DNA from: Mixta theicola
GTDB taxonomy: Bacteria > Pseudomonadota > Gammaproteobacteria > Enterobacterales > Enterobacteriaceae
DNA: 64,000 bases
Direction: 5' to 3'
Assembly: GCF_002895925.1 (NCBI RefSeq)
Contig: NZ_NWUO01000005.1
Span: 124,001 to 188,000 of the forward strand
Each line of letters starts with the position of its first letter. Within the stretch, counting starts at the first letter, position 1. The translations under genes and the position numbers were made by a program. Shown here piece by piece: positions 19,564 to 28,280 of the stretch. The notes below the pieces were generated by a model that searched no databases, was not told the DNA's origin, and saw only the letters and a program-made list of their open reading frames with translations.

Positions 19564-21264
19564 TCAGGCTTGCGCCAGCTCGGCTTCAGGGCGCTTCAGC
19601 ACCGCATAAGCCACGCCGGACAGCAGCGTACCTACCGCAATCGCCAGTAGATAACCCAGCACCGGAGTAATAGCACCAGGGATCAGCAGTACGAACAGAC
19701 CGCCATGCGGCGCCATCAGCTTCGCGCCGACCATCATTGAAATGGCGCCGGTTACCGCGCCGCCGACGATGCAGCAGGGCAGAACGCGCATCGGATCGCG
19801 AGCGGCAAACGGAATCGCCCCTTCGGAAATAAAGCACAGGCCCAGCACCAGCGCCGCTTTACCGCCCTCCTGCTGTCCTTTGTTAAATTTCCGGCGCGCC
19901 AGCAGCGTCGCAACGCCCATCGACAGCGGCGGCACCATACCGGCTGCCATAATCGCCGCCATCGGCGCATAGGTTTGCGAACTGAGCAGACCCACGCCAA
20001 ACGCATAGGCGACTTTGTTAATCGGGCCGCCCATATCGGCACACATCATACCGCCCAGAATCGCGCCCAGCAGCACCGCGTTCGCCGTGCCCATATTGCC
20101 CAGCCAGTGCGTCAGACCTTCCATGATTTTCGCTACCGGCGTACCGACCACGTAGATCATCAGCAGGCCGGTAATCAGGCTCGCCACCAGCGGAATAATC
20201 AATATCGGCTTCAGCGCCTCCATACTCTGCGGCAGCTTCACTTTGCTGCTAAGGAATTTCGCGGCATAACCGGCAATAAAACCGGCGATAATTCCGCCAA
20301 GGAAACCGGCGTTAATCGAGCTGGCCAGCATCCCGCCAATCAGACCCGGCGTCAGGCCCGGACGGTCGGCGATAGAGAAAGCGATAAAGCCCGCCAGCAC
20401 CGGCACCATCAGCGCAAAAGCGGTGCCGCCGCCGATCTGCATCAGCGCCGCTGCCAGCGTGCCCGGCTCTTTAAACGCGGTAATACCGAAAGCAAAAGAG
20501 AGCGCAATCGACAGGCCGCCCGCGACCACCATTGGCAGCATATAGGAAACGCCGGTCAGCAGATGACGATAGGCTCCGGCGCGCTCTTGCTGCTCGCCGT
20601 CGCTGGCCGCGCCCGACTGATTGCCTTTCGGCTGATAAGGCCGCGCTTCAGCCTGCGCCTTATCAAGCTCCTGCGCGGTTTTCTTTAGCGCCAGGCCGGT
20701 AGAGGTGCGATACATCGGCTTACCGGCAAATTTTGCCAGATCCACTTCAATATCCGCCGCCACGATCACCAGATCGGCGTCGGCAATTTCCTGCGGCGTA
20801 ATCGGGTTACCCGCGCCGACCGAGCCGCGTGTTTCAACTTTTACCCACCAGCCGCGTTTTTTTGCTTCGGTTTCAATCGCTTCGGCGGCCATAAAGGTAT
20901 GCGCCACGCCGGTCGGACAGGCGGTGACCGCCACAATGCGTTTTGCTCCGCCAGAGACGGCGTCAGCTGTTGCCGCGATCGGCTCGCCTGCCGGAGCCTG
21001 CCAGGGTTTTGCTTCCGCTTTAGCGCGGGCGAGAAAAGCCTGCGGATCGCGTACCGCCTGCGCCGCCTCGCCCAGCCATACCGCTTTGCCTTTCAGCGCG
21101 CTGTCAGCAGGCTGCTTGCTGCCCAGTACAATGACCAGTTCAGCATCGGCAGGGTTTTCTACCAGCGTCAGGCCAGCGTTACCCGCCGCCGCCGCAATAA
21201 GTTGTTTTGCCATATAACCGGAGGCCAGCCCCAGCGAAGGATCTGTAATCAGCAGCGTTTTCAT
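19564..21264 (-). CDS. fruA: Fructose-specific PTS EIIB'BC component
   Basis: Inner-membrane transporter that imports and phosphorylates fructose to fructose 1-phosphate, 566 residues. The N-terminal residues 1-90 form the degenerate IIB' domain. Residues about 105-200 form IIB with the phosphocysteine in TACPTGVAHTFMAAE. From about 230 follows the polytopic IIC domain with the PGLTPGLIGG and conserved GAIPFAARDP segments. It is the last gene of fruBKA, 16 bp after fruK, with an AGGAGAGGTAGA ribosome binding site. It receives phosphate from FruB and its product is used by FruK. The operon carries Cra operators upstream of fruB. Confidence 0.96.
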   Translation of the reverse strand: MKTLLITDPSLGLASGYMAKQLIAAAAGNAGLTLVENPADAELVIVLGSKQPADSALKGKAVWLGEAAQAVRDPQAFLARAKAEAKPWQAPAGEPIAATADAVSGGAKRIVAVTACPTGVAHTFMAAEAIETEAKKRGWWVKVETRGSVGAGNPITPQEIADADLVIVAADIEVDLAKFAGKPMYRTSTGLALKKTAQELDKAQAEARPYQPKGNQSGAASDGEQQERAGAYRHLLTGVSYMLPMVVAGGLSIALSFAFGITAFKEPGTLAAALMQIGGGTAFALMVPVLAGFIAFSIADRPGLTPGLIGGMLASSINAGFLGGIIAGFIAGYAAKFLSSKVKLPQSMEALKPILIIPLVASLITGLLMIYVVGTPVAKIMEGLTHWLGNMGTANAVLLGAILGGMMCADMGGPINKVAYAFGVGLLSSQTYAPMAAIMAAGMVPPLSMGVATLLARRKFNKGQQEGGKAALVLGLCFISEGAIPFAARDPMRVLPCCIVGGAVTGAISMMVGAKLMAPHGGLFVLLIPGAITPVLGYLLAIAVGTLLSGVAYAVLKRPEAELAQA

Positions 21265-21280
21265 TCTACCTCTCCTGCTG

Positions 21281-22219
21281 TCAGTTAAAGGGTTTCAGGT
21301 CGACACGCGCCATCATCGCGGCCAACTGAGTACGATCGGTTACGCCGACATTGCTTTGGCTGACCGCCAGCGCGGCAACAGCGGTAGCCAGACGCAGGGT
21401 GTGTTCGCTTGATTCACGCATCAGCAGGCCGTAGATCAGCCCGCCGACCATTGAATCGCCCGCGCCCACGGTGCTGACCACTTCACAGGCCGGCGGTTTG
21501 GCGATCCATTCGCCGGAGGCGTTAACCCACAGCGCACCTTCCGCGCCCAGCGAAATCACCACGTGAGCAATGCCCTGCTCGCGCAGCGCATGCGCAGCTT
21601 CGATAACATCTTTCAGCCCAGGCAGTTTGCGTCCGGCCCAGATTTCCAGCTCGCGGCGATTCGGTTTCACCAGCCAGGGCGCAGCTTTCAGCCCCGCCAC
21701 CAGCGCTTCGCGGCTGCTGTCAAAAATAATGCACGGACATTGAGCGCGCAGATCGCTCATCCAGCGGGTAAAAGCTTCCGGCGCAACGCCAGCCGGCAGG
21801 CTGCCGCTAACGCAGACCATATCGAACTGGCCAAGCCAGGTCAGAGAGTCCGTGGTGAAACGCTCCCAGTCCTGCGCGCTGACGTCGAAACCGGAGAAGT
21901 TCAGGTCGGTGACTTCGCCATCTTTCTCGGTAAGCTTGACGTTAATGCGCGTGCGGCCCGGCACGACCTGGAAACGGTTGGCGATGCCCAGTTCGCTAAA
22001 CAGCTGCTGGAAACCATCCTGGTTTTCCTTACCCAGAAAACCGCCGACGGTGACGTCGATGCCCAGATCCTTCAGCACTTTCGCCACGTTAATGCCTTTA
22101 CCTGCGGCGTGCAGGCCGGTGGTTTTCACCAGGTTAACTTCGCCACGTTCAATTTCCGGGCAATACCCCACCAGGTCATAGGCCGGGTTTAGCGTAATGG
22201 TTGCGACGCGTCTGCTCAT
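21281..22219 (-). CDS. fruK: 1-phosphofructokinase
   Basis: PfkB-family sugar kinase converting fructose 1-phosphate and ATP to fructose 1,6-bisphosphate, 312 residues. The N-terminal ARATxNPAxD-like region ([10 protein letters not shown]), the [12 protein letters not shown] segment and the C-terminal anion-hole motif [12 protein letters not shown] with catalytic Asp identify the family. Its ATG overlaps the fruB stop codon by four bases (ATGA), showing translational coupling within fruBKA. The enzyme also controls Cra activity in E. coli through fructose 1-phosphate levels. Confidence 0.96.
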   Translation of the reverse strand: MSRRVATITLNPAYDLVGYCPEIERGEVNLVKTTGLHAAGKGINVAKVLKDLGIDVTVGGFLGKENQDGFQQLFSELGIANRFQVVPGRTRINVKLTEKDGEVTDLNFSGFDVSAQDWERFTTDSLTWLGQFDMVCVSGSLPAGVAPEAFTRWMSDLRAQCPCIIFDSSREALVAGLKAAPWLVKPNRRELEIWAGRKLPGLKDVIEAAHALREQGIAHVVISLGAEGALWVNASGEWIAKPPACEVVSTVGAGDSMVGGLIYGLLMRESSEHTLRLATAVAALAVSQSNVGVTDRTQLAAMMARVDLKPFN

Positions 22220-23349
22220 GCTACCCCCTCGCCAAGTCCGCTATTAATGGCCTCTTCAATGGCGTTCAGCGCCTGTTGTGCATCTTCACCGCTGGCGGTA
22301 AAGCGCAGGCGATGGCCTTTTTTCACGCCCAGCGCCACCACTTTCATCAGGCTGCGTCCGTTGGCCGGTTTACCGCTGCCGTCAAGGTTGGTAATGGTGA
22401 CATCACAGTTATATTGCTTGATCACGCTGACCAGCGCGGTGCCCGGTCGGGCATGCAGGCCATGCTCGTTGCGGATGATAAACTCCGCCGTCAGCACATC
22501 CGCCTGCTCATCCACTTCGCTGGTTAACAGCGCCAGTACGCCAGCGGCATCGGCTTTCAGCAGACGATCCGCCTTATTTTTCAGCAGCAGGTCGCTCAGA
22601 TAGTTGAGCACCTGCAGCGGCTTGTCATCGGCCACCGCCACGGTAACCAGCATGACCGCCGTTTCGCCATCGGCGTTAAAAGGCTGCGCGGCGCGGCTAA
22701 CCGCCACGGCGCTGCCCAGATTGCCGTCGGTGCTGTCGTTCAGCCAGATGCCCTGCCCAAGAGAGAGCGGCTTCGCGCCGATAACCTGTGCGACAAAGCG
22801 AGCGTCAACCGCACCAGCCTGCTGCAGTCGGCCCGCATTCAGCGCCTGCAGCGTCATTAAATCGCTGGCATTAACATCAACGGCAATCAGAGAGGTATCA
22901 AATTTAAATTCGCTGCCCTGCTTTTCACCCATCAGCAGGCTGCGCAGCTCTTCGGCGGAGTCTGTGGTTCTTAATTGCGCAGCGACGTCGTCATCGCTCA
23001 GCACATGGGTGAGCTGACGCAGCAGCGCCAGATGTTCATCGGAGCGGGCGGCAATGCCGATAACCACATAGGCGGTTTGATCGACGCCCCAGGCAATGCC
23101 TTGCGGAAACTGGAACACCTGAACGCCGGTTTGCTGAACCAGGTCGCGGGTATCGGTGGTGCCATGAGGGATTGCAATGCCGTTGCCCAGGTAGGTTGAA
23201 GTTTGTTGTTCGCGGGCCAGCATGCCGTTGACATAGCCTTCGCCAACGTTGCCTGCGGCGGTCAGCGCTGCGGCGACCTGGCGAATGGCCTCTTCTTTAT
23301 TACTGGCCGTCTTGCCTGGATGGATAGCCTTAATATCGAGCTGGAACAT
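22216..23349 (-). CDS. fruB: Fused PTS fructose EIIA / FPr (HPr-like) protein
   Basis: Cytoplasmic diphosphoryl transfer protein, 377 residues. Residues 1-145 are the EIIA domain with phospho-His62 in [13 protein letters not shown], then a central linker module, and residues about 285-377 are the HPr-like FPr domain with the active histidine in [10 protein letters not shown] and the regulatory Ser region [11 protein letters not shown]. The start at 23349 is chosen because it has an AGGAGAACT ribosome binding site and matches the E. coli N-terminus. A 34-residue upstream extension to 23451 would read through the promoter and both Cra boxes. First gene of the fructose operon. Confidence 0.96.
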   Translation of the reverse strand: MFQLDIKAIHPGKTASNKEEAIRQVAAALTAAGNVGEGYVNGMLAREQQTSTYLGNGIAIPHGTTDTRDLVQQTGVQVFQFPQGIAWGVDQTAYVVIGIAARSDEHLALLRQLTHVLSDDDVAAQLRTTDSAEELRSLLMGEKQGSEFKFDTSLIAVDVNASDLMTLQALNAGRLQQAGAVDARFVAQVIGAKPLSLGQGIWLNDSTDGNLGSAVAVSRAAQPFNADGETAVMLVTVAVADDKPLQVLNYLSDLLLKNKADRLLKADAAGVLALLTSEVDEQADVLTAEFIIRNEHGLHARPGTALVSVIKQYNCDVTITNLDGSGKPANGRSLMKVVALGVKKGHRLRFTASGEDAQQALNAIEEAINSGLGEGVA

Positions 23350-23370
23350 AGTTCTCCTCTCCTGCCGAAA

Positions 23371-23385
23371 TTGAATCGTTTCAGC
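23371..23385. promoter_or_regulatory. Cra (FruR) operator, fruB-proximal
   Basis: The minus strand reads GCTGAAACGATTCAA, matching the Cra consensus with one change from symmetry. It lies between the promoter and the fruB ribosome binding site, so bound Cra would block transcription. Confidence 0.8.
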
Positions 23386-23389
23386 TTCA

Positions 23390-23418
23390 TTGAGAAAAAA
23401 AGCGCCACCCCATGTCAA
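23390..23418 (-). promoter_or_regulatory. Likely fruBKA promoter
   Basis: A perfect -35 TTGACA (minus strand, 23418-23413) is followed after 17 bases by TCTCAA, a poor -10. The element sits exactly between the two Cra operators. Confidence 0.5.
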
Positions 23419-23438
23419 CATGACTGCCGAGATAACGC

Positions 23439-23450
23439 TGAAACGTTTCA
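23439..23450. promoter_or_regulatory. Cra (FruR) operator, distal
   Basis: Perfect palindrome TGAAACGTTTCA, flanked by GC and AT as in the extended Cra consensus. It lies upstream of the -35 element of the fru promoter. Confidence 0.85.
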
Positions 23451-23572
23451 ATGAGTTTGGAGCAGAGTGCCGTTTGCACGCAAGTTATGGATGCATCGGC
23501 GTAGCATATTTTTGAAGCGCCGCACATTTCATTTATATTTTCATCATAATTCTGCGGTTTAGCTGACGGCGT

Positions 23573-23620
23573 AGCTGATGCCAAAGATGATTTGTCGTTC
23601 AGCTTCAGCTGGCATCAGCT
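23573..23620. repeat. Perfect 11-bp inverted repeat with 26-bp spacer
   Basis: AGCTGATGCCA at 23573-23583 is complementary to 23610-23620. Further AGCTGA and TCAGCT copies lie alongside and inside. No T tract follows on either strand. It lies between fruB and yeiW; role unknown. Confidence 0.6.
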
Positions 23621-23668
23621 AATGGAAAAAGTGGCGCAGAAACCGACAGAAAAAGGACTGGCGTAATC

Positions 23669-23923
23669 TCAGGGGGCGGTGGCCGCTTCCAGCGTTAACA
23701 GCCAGGTTAGCGCCTGTTCGCGTGAGGAGCCGCACATCCCGGCGGAAGGTTGTAGGCTGGCACAGACTTTAGGGCGCAGCGGCGAAGCGAATATTTTACA
23801 GCGCTGTTGGGCATCCAGCTGGATACAGGGCGTATTGGCCGGTTTGCCGTGCGGCATGCCGGGGATAGGTGATGAGATGGACGGCGCTGTACAACAGGCT
23901 CCACAACCGGTACGACATTCCAT
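23669..23923 (-). CDS. yeiW: YkgJ-family cysteine cluster protein YeiW
   Basis: An 84-residue protein with the N-terminal metal- or cluster-binding cysteine motif [13 protein letters not shown] (residues 3-15) and further cysteines near residues 33, 42, 53 and 63. This pattern matches the YkgJ-type zinc- or iron-chelating family, and the whole sequence closely resembles E. coli YeiW. The function is unknown. The ATG has a GGGGGAAAGGTT ribosome binding site. It is on the minus strand and diverges from efpL; the same neighbourhood exists in E. coli between fruB and yeiP. Confidence 0.9.
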   Translation of the reverse strand: MECRTGCGACCTAPSISSPIPGMPHGKPANTPCIQLDAQQRCKIFASPLRPKVCASLQPSAGMCGSSREQALTWLLTLEAATAP

Positions 23924-24076
23924 AACCTTTCCCCCGCTGAAAACCTCGCGACAATAGCAGTCCGTTACGCGAATTGCTATCTGCTCCGCTAAAAATCACC
24001 ACAGCATCTTGCCTGATCTGCTGACCGGGAGTAATTTGTCGCGATTCTTAACTATCACGATGCAGAGAGAGTTTAC

Positions 24077-24649
24077 ATGCCAAAAGCTAACGAAATTAAA
24101 CGCGGGATGGCCGTTACCTGGAACGGCAAGCTGCTGCTGGTTAAAGATATTGATATTCAAAGCCCCAGCGCGCGCGGCGCATCGACTTTATATAAAATGC
24201 GCTTTACCGATATTCGTACCGGAATGAAAGTGGAAGAGCGTTTTAAAGGCGACGACATCGTTGATGCCATTTCACTGGTTCGCCGTTCGGTCACCTTCTC
24301 TTATGTCGATGGCGATGAATATGTCTTTATGGACGAAGAGGACTACACCCCTTACATCCTGAAAAAAGATCAAATCGAAGAAGAGCTGCTGTTCATTCCC
24401 GAAGGCGGAATGCCGGGTATGCAGGTGCTGACGATGGATGGTCAGGTGCTGGCGCTTGAACTGCCGCAGACCGTCGATATGGAGATTGTGGATACGTCGC
24501 CGGGAATTAAAGGCGCTTCAGCCAGCGCGCGTACCAAACCCGCCGTTATGGCAACCGGATTATCGATTCAGGTACCTGAATATCTCAGCAACGGCGATAA
24601 AATACGTATTCATATTGCCGAACGCCGCTATATGGGACGTGCTGACTAA
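24077..24649 (+). CDS. efpL: Elongation factor P-like protein EfpL (YeiP)
   Basis: Paralogue of translation elongation factor P, 190 residues in the expected three OB/KOW-like domains (about 1-63, 64-127 and 128-190). It relieves ribosome stalling at polyproline and related motifs. The domain I loop carries Arg33 in SPSARGAS rather than the lysine or rhamnosylated arginine context of EF-P, as expected for the EfpL subgroup. The ATG follows AGAGAGAGTTTAC. A perfect 13-bp hairpin terminates it against the convergent small secreted-protein gene. Confidence 0.95.
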   Translation: MPKANEIKRGMAVTWNGKLLLVKDIDIQSPSARGASTLYKMRFTDIRTGMKVEERFKGDDIVDAISLVRRSVTFSYVDGDEYVFMDEEDYTPYILKKDQIEEELLFIPEGGMPGMQVLTMDGQVLALELPQTVDMEIVDTSPGIKGASASARTKPAVMATGLSIQVPEYLSNGDKIRIHIAERRYMGRAD

Positions 24650-24671
24650 CGCTCCGCCCCTGTCTCCCGCC

Positions 24672-24704
24672 AAACCAAATGTTACACTATAACATTTGGT
24701 TTTT
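24672..24704. terminator. Bidirectional terminator between efpL and the convergent small gene
   Basis: Perfect 13-bp stem (24672-24684 with 24690-24702) with a 5-base loop and T-rich flanks on both sides. It abuts the stop codon of the minus-strand gene at 24703. Confidence 0.85.
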
Positions 24705-24996
24705 ACTGATAGCTGACGATAATCATTCCCCGTTGCTGCCGCTTATCCAGCCAGATCAGCTGGGTTTGCACGCTTTGCTCCGCCAGATAGTCGCGAGTAA
24801 TGCGCCTTAACGGCTGCGACTGACGCACCCATTGACCGTGACGATAACATTCACTGTTTAACGCCTCCTGTACCACGGCGACATTGCAGCCGGCTACATT
24901 CAGCCCGCCGTAAAACATCACCGTTCCGGCACTGCCACGGGCAGGAAGGAGTAACAACGTTAATAGTATTAAGGTTAAGCCCATTACATATTTCAT
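24703..24996 (-). CDS. Small secreted protein of unknown function
   Basis: A 97-residue protein starting at the ATG at 24996, preceded by GGGGTGCGATAACT. Residues 1-23 form a classical signal peptide (MKYVMG, then a Leu-rich core, then RGSAG). The mature part has two cysteines, at about positions 38 and 49, that could form a disulfide, and a basic, Gln-rich C-terminal half. An in-frame extension to 25293 is rejected because it runs antisense into yeiR and has no ribosome binding site. I do not recognise the family. It lies between efpL and yeiR, where E. coli has no such gene as far as I recall. The exported location is well supported; the function is not known. Confidence 0.7.
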   Translation of the reverse strand: MKYVMGLTLILLTLLLLPARGSAGTVMFYGGLNVAGCNVAVVQEALNSECYRHGQWVRQSQPLRRITRDYLAEQSVQTQLIWLDKRQQRGMIIVSYQ

Positions 24997-25102
24997 AGTT
25001 ATCGCACCCCGGTAGTTAATATCCTGTAAATATATAATTAACGGCACGGCGTCATTTTGCCGCAGCGACAGGGGGCGAATAACGCAATAAAAGGAGATAA
25101 CA

Positions 25103-26086
25103 ATGATCCAGGTCAACCTGATTACCGGCTTTCTTGGCAGCGGCAAAACCACCACGCTCTTACATTTACTGGCGCAGAAACCGGAAGGCGAAAACTGGGC
25201 CGTACTGGTGAATGAATTCGGCGAGATCGGTATTGATGGCGCGCTGCTGGCGGAAAGCGGCGCGGTGCTGAAAGAAATTCCCGGCGGCTGCATGTGCTGT
25301 GTTAACGGCCTGCCGATGCAGGTGGGGTTAAATATGCTGCTACGCCAGCATCAGCTCGATCGCCTGCTGATCGAACCGACCGGCCTGGGCCATCCCAAAC
25401 AGATCCTCGATATGCTGAGCGCCGAGGTTTACCAGCCCTGGCTGACGCTTCAGGCCTCATTGACGCTGCTCGATCCGCGTCAGCTGAGCGATGCGCGCGT
25501 ACGCGCCAATGAAAATTTCCGCGACCAGCTGGCAGCGGCGGATATTGTGATCGCCAATAAGCAGGATCGCTGGCAGGAGCAGGATCGTCAGGCGCTGGCG
25601 CAGTGGCAGGCGGAACAGCTGGAAGATCGCCTGCTGGTCTGTACCGAATATGGCCGCATCGATCCGGCGCTGTTGGCGCAGCCGCGCCGTAACCTGCGCA
25701 CGCTGCCCCAGAGCGAGGCGCATCAGCACGCTCATCGTGATTCGGGACTCTCCGCGCTACGCCTCGATCGTAACGCGCGCTGGCGGCGGGCCTTTAATCA
25801 GGGCCAGGGCTATTACGCCTGCGGCTGGGCTTTTGATAGCGATACCCTGTTCGATACCATCGGCATTCTTGAGTGGGCGCGTCTGGCCCCGGTAGCGCGG
25901 GTCAAAGGGGTGATGCGCATTGCTGAAGGCGCGGTCAGCATTAATCGTCAGGGCGCCGATTTCCATATCGAAACGCGCCAGACGCCGCCGCCGGATAGCC
26001 GGATTGAAATTATCCACGACAGCGAAGCAGACTGGAATCAGCTACAAAGCGAGTTGTTGAAACTCCGTTTAAGCAATAAGCCCTAA
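25103..26086 (+). CDS. yeiR: Zinc-binding GTPase YeiR (COG0523 family)
   Basis: Cytosolic G3E GTPase, 327 residues, of the CobW/COG0523 family, linked to zinc homeostasis or metal transfer. The P-loop is GFLGSGKTT at residues 9-17. The metal-binding CxCC motif is in GGCMCCVNGLP near residues 62-67, and the GTP-specificity motif NKQD is near residue 152. The C-terminal CobW_C domain begins about residue 215 with the YYACGWAF segment. The ATG has an AAGGAGATAACA ribosome binding site. It is followed by lpxT, as in E. coli. Confidence 0.94.
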   Translation: MIQVNLITGFLGSGKTTTLLHLLAQKPEGENWAVLVNEFGEIGIDGALLAESGAVLKEIPGGCMCCVNGLPMQVGLNMLLRQHQLDRLLIEPTGLGHPKQILDMLSAEVYQPWLTLQASLTLLDPRQLSDARVRANENFRDQLAAADIVIANKQDRWQEQDRQALAQWQAEQLEDRLLVCTEYGRIDPALLAQPRRNLRTLPQSEAHQHAHRDSGLSALRLDRNARWRRAFNQGQGYYACGWAFDSDTLFDTIGILEWARLAPVARVKGVMRIAEGAVSINRQGADFHIETRQTPPPDSRIEIIHDSEADWNQLQSELLKLRLSNKP

Positions 26087-26124
26087 TCTATGCCGCTATT
26101 TTTATCCTGTGCTGTGAGTTCCAT

Positions 26125-26837
26125 ATGAATGCAAAACGTTTAGCGATTATTCTGCTGCTGAATCTGCTGGGGGTGGCGCTGTTTTTATCCTGGTTTTTGC
26201 CCGGTAATCATGGTGCCTGGTTCAGCATCGATAAAACGGTTTTTTCTGGTTTAACCAGCATATGGCCACCAGCCATACGTTTGCATTCCTGCTGGCGATC
26301 GCCAACTATCGCGGTTTTGATGCGGTATCGCTGCTGGCGATGGGCCTGCTTTACTGGTCATACTGGCTGCGTGATACGCCGGAAGGCCGTCGCCGGATGC
26401 TGGCGATCGGCGTTTGCATGCTGTTAACGGCGGTAGTGCTAAACCAGCTCGGCCATTTGCTGCCGGTGCAGCACTCCAGCCCAACGCTGTTCTTTAAGCA
26501 GGCTTATCGCGTGAGCGAGCTGACCGGCATCCCCGCCAAGGATGCGTCCAAAGATAGCTTCCCTGGCGATCACGGTATGATGCTGATTATTTTTGCCTGC
26601 TTTATGCTGCGTTACTTTGGCAAAAAGGCTTTTTCCATTGCGCTGGTGATTGCGGTGCTGTTTTCTCTGCCGCGCATTATGGCGGGCGCGCACTGGTTTA
26701 CCGATGTCGCCGTGGGCTCGCTTTCGGTGGTGCTGGTTGGCCTGAGCTGGTGGTTGATGACCCCGGCCAGCGATGCGGTGGTTAACTGGCTCTGGCGCAA
26801 CCTGCCTGGCAAATATAAACCCGGCTTGCCACGCTAA
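26125..26837 (+). pseudogene. lpxT: lpxT (lipid A 1-diphosphate synthase) interrupted by a one-base frameshift
   Basis: LpxT (YeiU) is the inner-membrane PAP2-family enzyme that moves phosphate from undecaprenyl pyrophosphate to lipid A. The N-terminal part (from ATG 26125) reads correctly to about residue 41, ending with IDKTVFSG. The rest of the enzyme continues in a second frame from about 26252 to 26837. That second part includes the phosphatase motif KDASKDSFPGDHGMM and the GAHWFTD active-site segment. One extra T in the six-T run at 26240-26245 would restore a continuous protein through VFFWFNQHM, which aligns with IFYFFNQKL of E. coli. The gene is therefore either disrupted, a slippage-prone variant, or correct with a homopolymer sequencing error. 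A short product starting at ATG 26262 would lack the first membrane helix. Confidence 0.9.
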
Positions 26838-27356
26838 GCTTCTGCCCGCACCTGAGATTAATGTAAAAGCTCCGTCAGATTATTGCTGACGGGGCTTTTT
26901 TTATTTGTTGATAATTAGCCTGCTAATCAGCAACGTAACAGAAATAATAATGACCGCCCAGCCTGAATATTCGCGGGCCGCCCTGTTTGTCCAGCGTATT
27001 TTTCTGAAAACTGACGCCATCCGGTAAATTAACGGGTTAAACCCCCTTTAATCCCGCCATTATTTGTTCATATTTGTCGATAAAGTAACCAAATGGTTAT
27101 GTATTGATTTCACATCAAAAAAACCTGGAAAAAAGTGCGTAAAACCACTCGCCATGCGGCTTGCAATCGGTTAACCTCAGCCACAGCCAGGCAAAAGCCG
27201 TACGTAATGTGGGCTTCTGTAAAAGAAAAGTGTGCGCGTTTACACATTTTAAAGATTCAGAAATTGTCTTATGTCCTGGTTGTATTTAATCTCGTGCCGT
27301 TTTGCTCATTAATCAGCGACCTCCGGTCGTAAGGACTTCAAGGGATAATAAACATA
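26838..27356. other. Intergenic region lpxT-mepS
   Basis: 519 bp. It holds the lpxT terminator and a long AT-rich leader for mepS. A 65-codon frame at 27135-27332 has no ribosome binding site and no family resemblance. I see no RNA gene that I can support. Confidence 0.6.
26865..26902 (+). terminator. Terminator after lpxT
   Basis: The CCGTCAG arm (26872-26878) pairs with CTGACGG (26886-26892), loop ATTATTG. AAAAGC before the stem and GGGCTTTTTTT after it extend the helix and give a seven-T tail. Confidence 0.85.
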
Positions 27357-27929
27357 ATGGTCAAATCTCAACCTTTTCTGAGATATATCCTGCGGGCAAT
27401 CCCCGCTGTCGCGCTGGCGACGTTACTCTCAGCATGTAGTGCTCATCACGGACAAAATGCGCAAACTGAGACCCATGCAGTGAATAACCAGAATGGTTTT
27501 TTACTTCAAGCGTCTCAGGATGAATTCGAACAAATGGTACAGAATGTCGATATTAAATCGCGCATTCTGGAACAATATGCCGACTGGAAAGGTGTGCGTT
27601 ATCGTTTAGGCGGCACCACTAAACGCGGCATTGATTGTTCCGCCTTTGTACAGCTCACCTTCCGTGAACAATTCGGCCTTGACCTGCCGCGCTCTACCTC
27701 AGAGCAAAAAGATACCGGCCGCCAGGTGGCGCGTACCCGGCTGCGTCCCGGAGACCTGGTGCTGTTCCGCGCGGGCTCTACCGGCCGCCACGTAGGGATT
27801 TATCTGGGTAACGACAATTTTGTCCATGCCTCGACCAGCAGCGGCGTAATGATTTCCAGTCTTAACGATTCATACTGGAAAAGCCGTTATCGCGAAGCAC
27901 GACGCGTATTGAGCCGGACGCAAAGTTAA
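27357..27929 (+). CDS. mepS: Murein DD-endopeptidase MepS (Spr), lipoprotein
   Basis: Outer-membrane lipoprotein of the NlpC/P60 family that cleaves D-Ala-mDAP crosslinks so the sacculus can expand. It has 190 residues. The signal peptide ends at the lipobox LSAC with lipidated Cys27. The catalytic triad is Cys94 in GIDCSAF, His145 in GRHVGIY and His157 in NFVHAS, exactly the precursor positions known for E. coli. Sequence identity to E. coli Spr is high after residue 50, while the linker (28-50) diverges. In E. coli the level is set by the Prc/NlpI protease; neither gene is in this window. A strong terminator follows. Confidence 0.97.
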   Translation: MVKSQPFLRYILRAIPAVALATLLSACSAHHGQNAQTETHAVNNQNGFLLQASQDEFEQMVQNVDIKSRILEQYADWKGVRYRLGGTTKRGIDCSAFVQLTFREQFGLDLPRSTSEQKDTGRQVARTRLRPGDLVLFRAGSTGRHVGIYLGNDNFVHASTSSGVMISSLNDSYWKSRYREARRVLSRTQS

Positions 27930-28280
27930 TTTTTATCCCTGCTGTTTAATATTTAATGAGCAATTAAAAACGCTGCCCCGGCAGCGTTTTTTTCGCCCTG
28001 AATAGCCAGCTGTTGAAAAAATGCCGGGCTGAAAACCTTTACTTCAGAATAACAAGACATACAGTCCTGCTCGTTATATTCTCCGTTTCTTATTATCAGA
28101 GACTGGCTGTACTTATTCTCACAATAAAAACAGGCTAAAGCAGGATATAATGCCCAATGCCATTATCCAATGTTATAAAGCGCCAGGCGGATCATCTGCG
28201 CCGGATAGCCTGGATCAGTACCGCAGGTTGTTGATGGCGGCCATCAGCGCCGCTTATTTGTCCGGGAGATAACCGATTCA
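27930..28280. other. Intergenic region mepS-yejA
   Basis: 351 bp with the mepS terminator and the presumed yejA promoter. Nothing else recognisable. Confidence 0.6.
27966..27993 (+). terminator. Terminator after mepS
   Basis: CGCTGC (27971-27976) pairs with GCAGCG (27981-27986) around CCCG. Five A precede the stem and seven T follow it. Confidence 0.85.

Larger units (their letters stand above)
23350..23668. other. fruB upstream region to yeiW
   Basis: The proximal 100 bp hold the fru promoter and two Cra operators. The rest has no gene but contains the inverted repeat at 23573-23620. Confidence 0.7.

Noticed and set aside
27135..27332. 65-codon frame upstream of mepS
   Set aside because: No ribosome binding site or recognisable features; more likely the mepS leader region.
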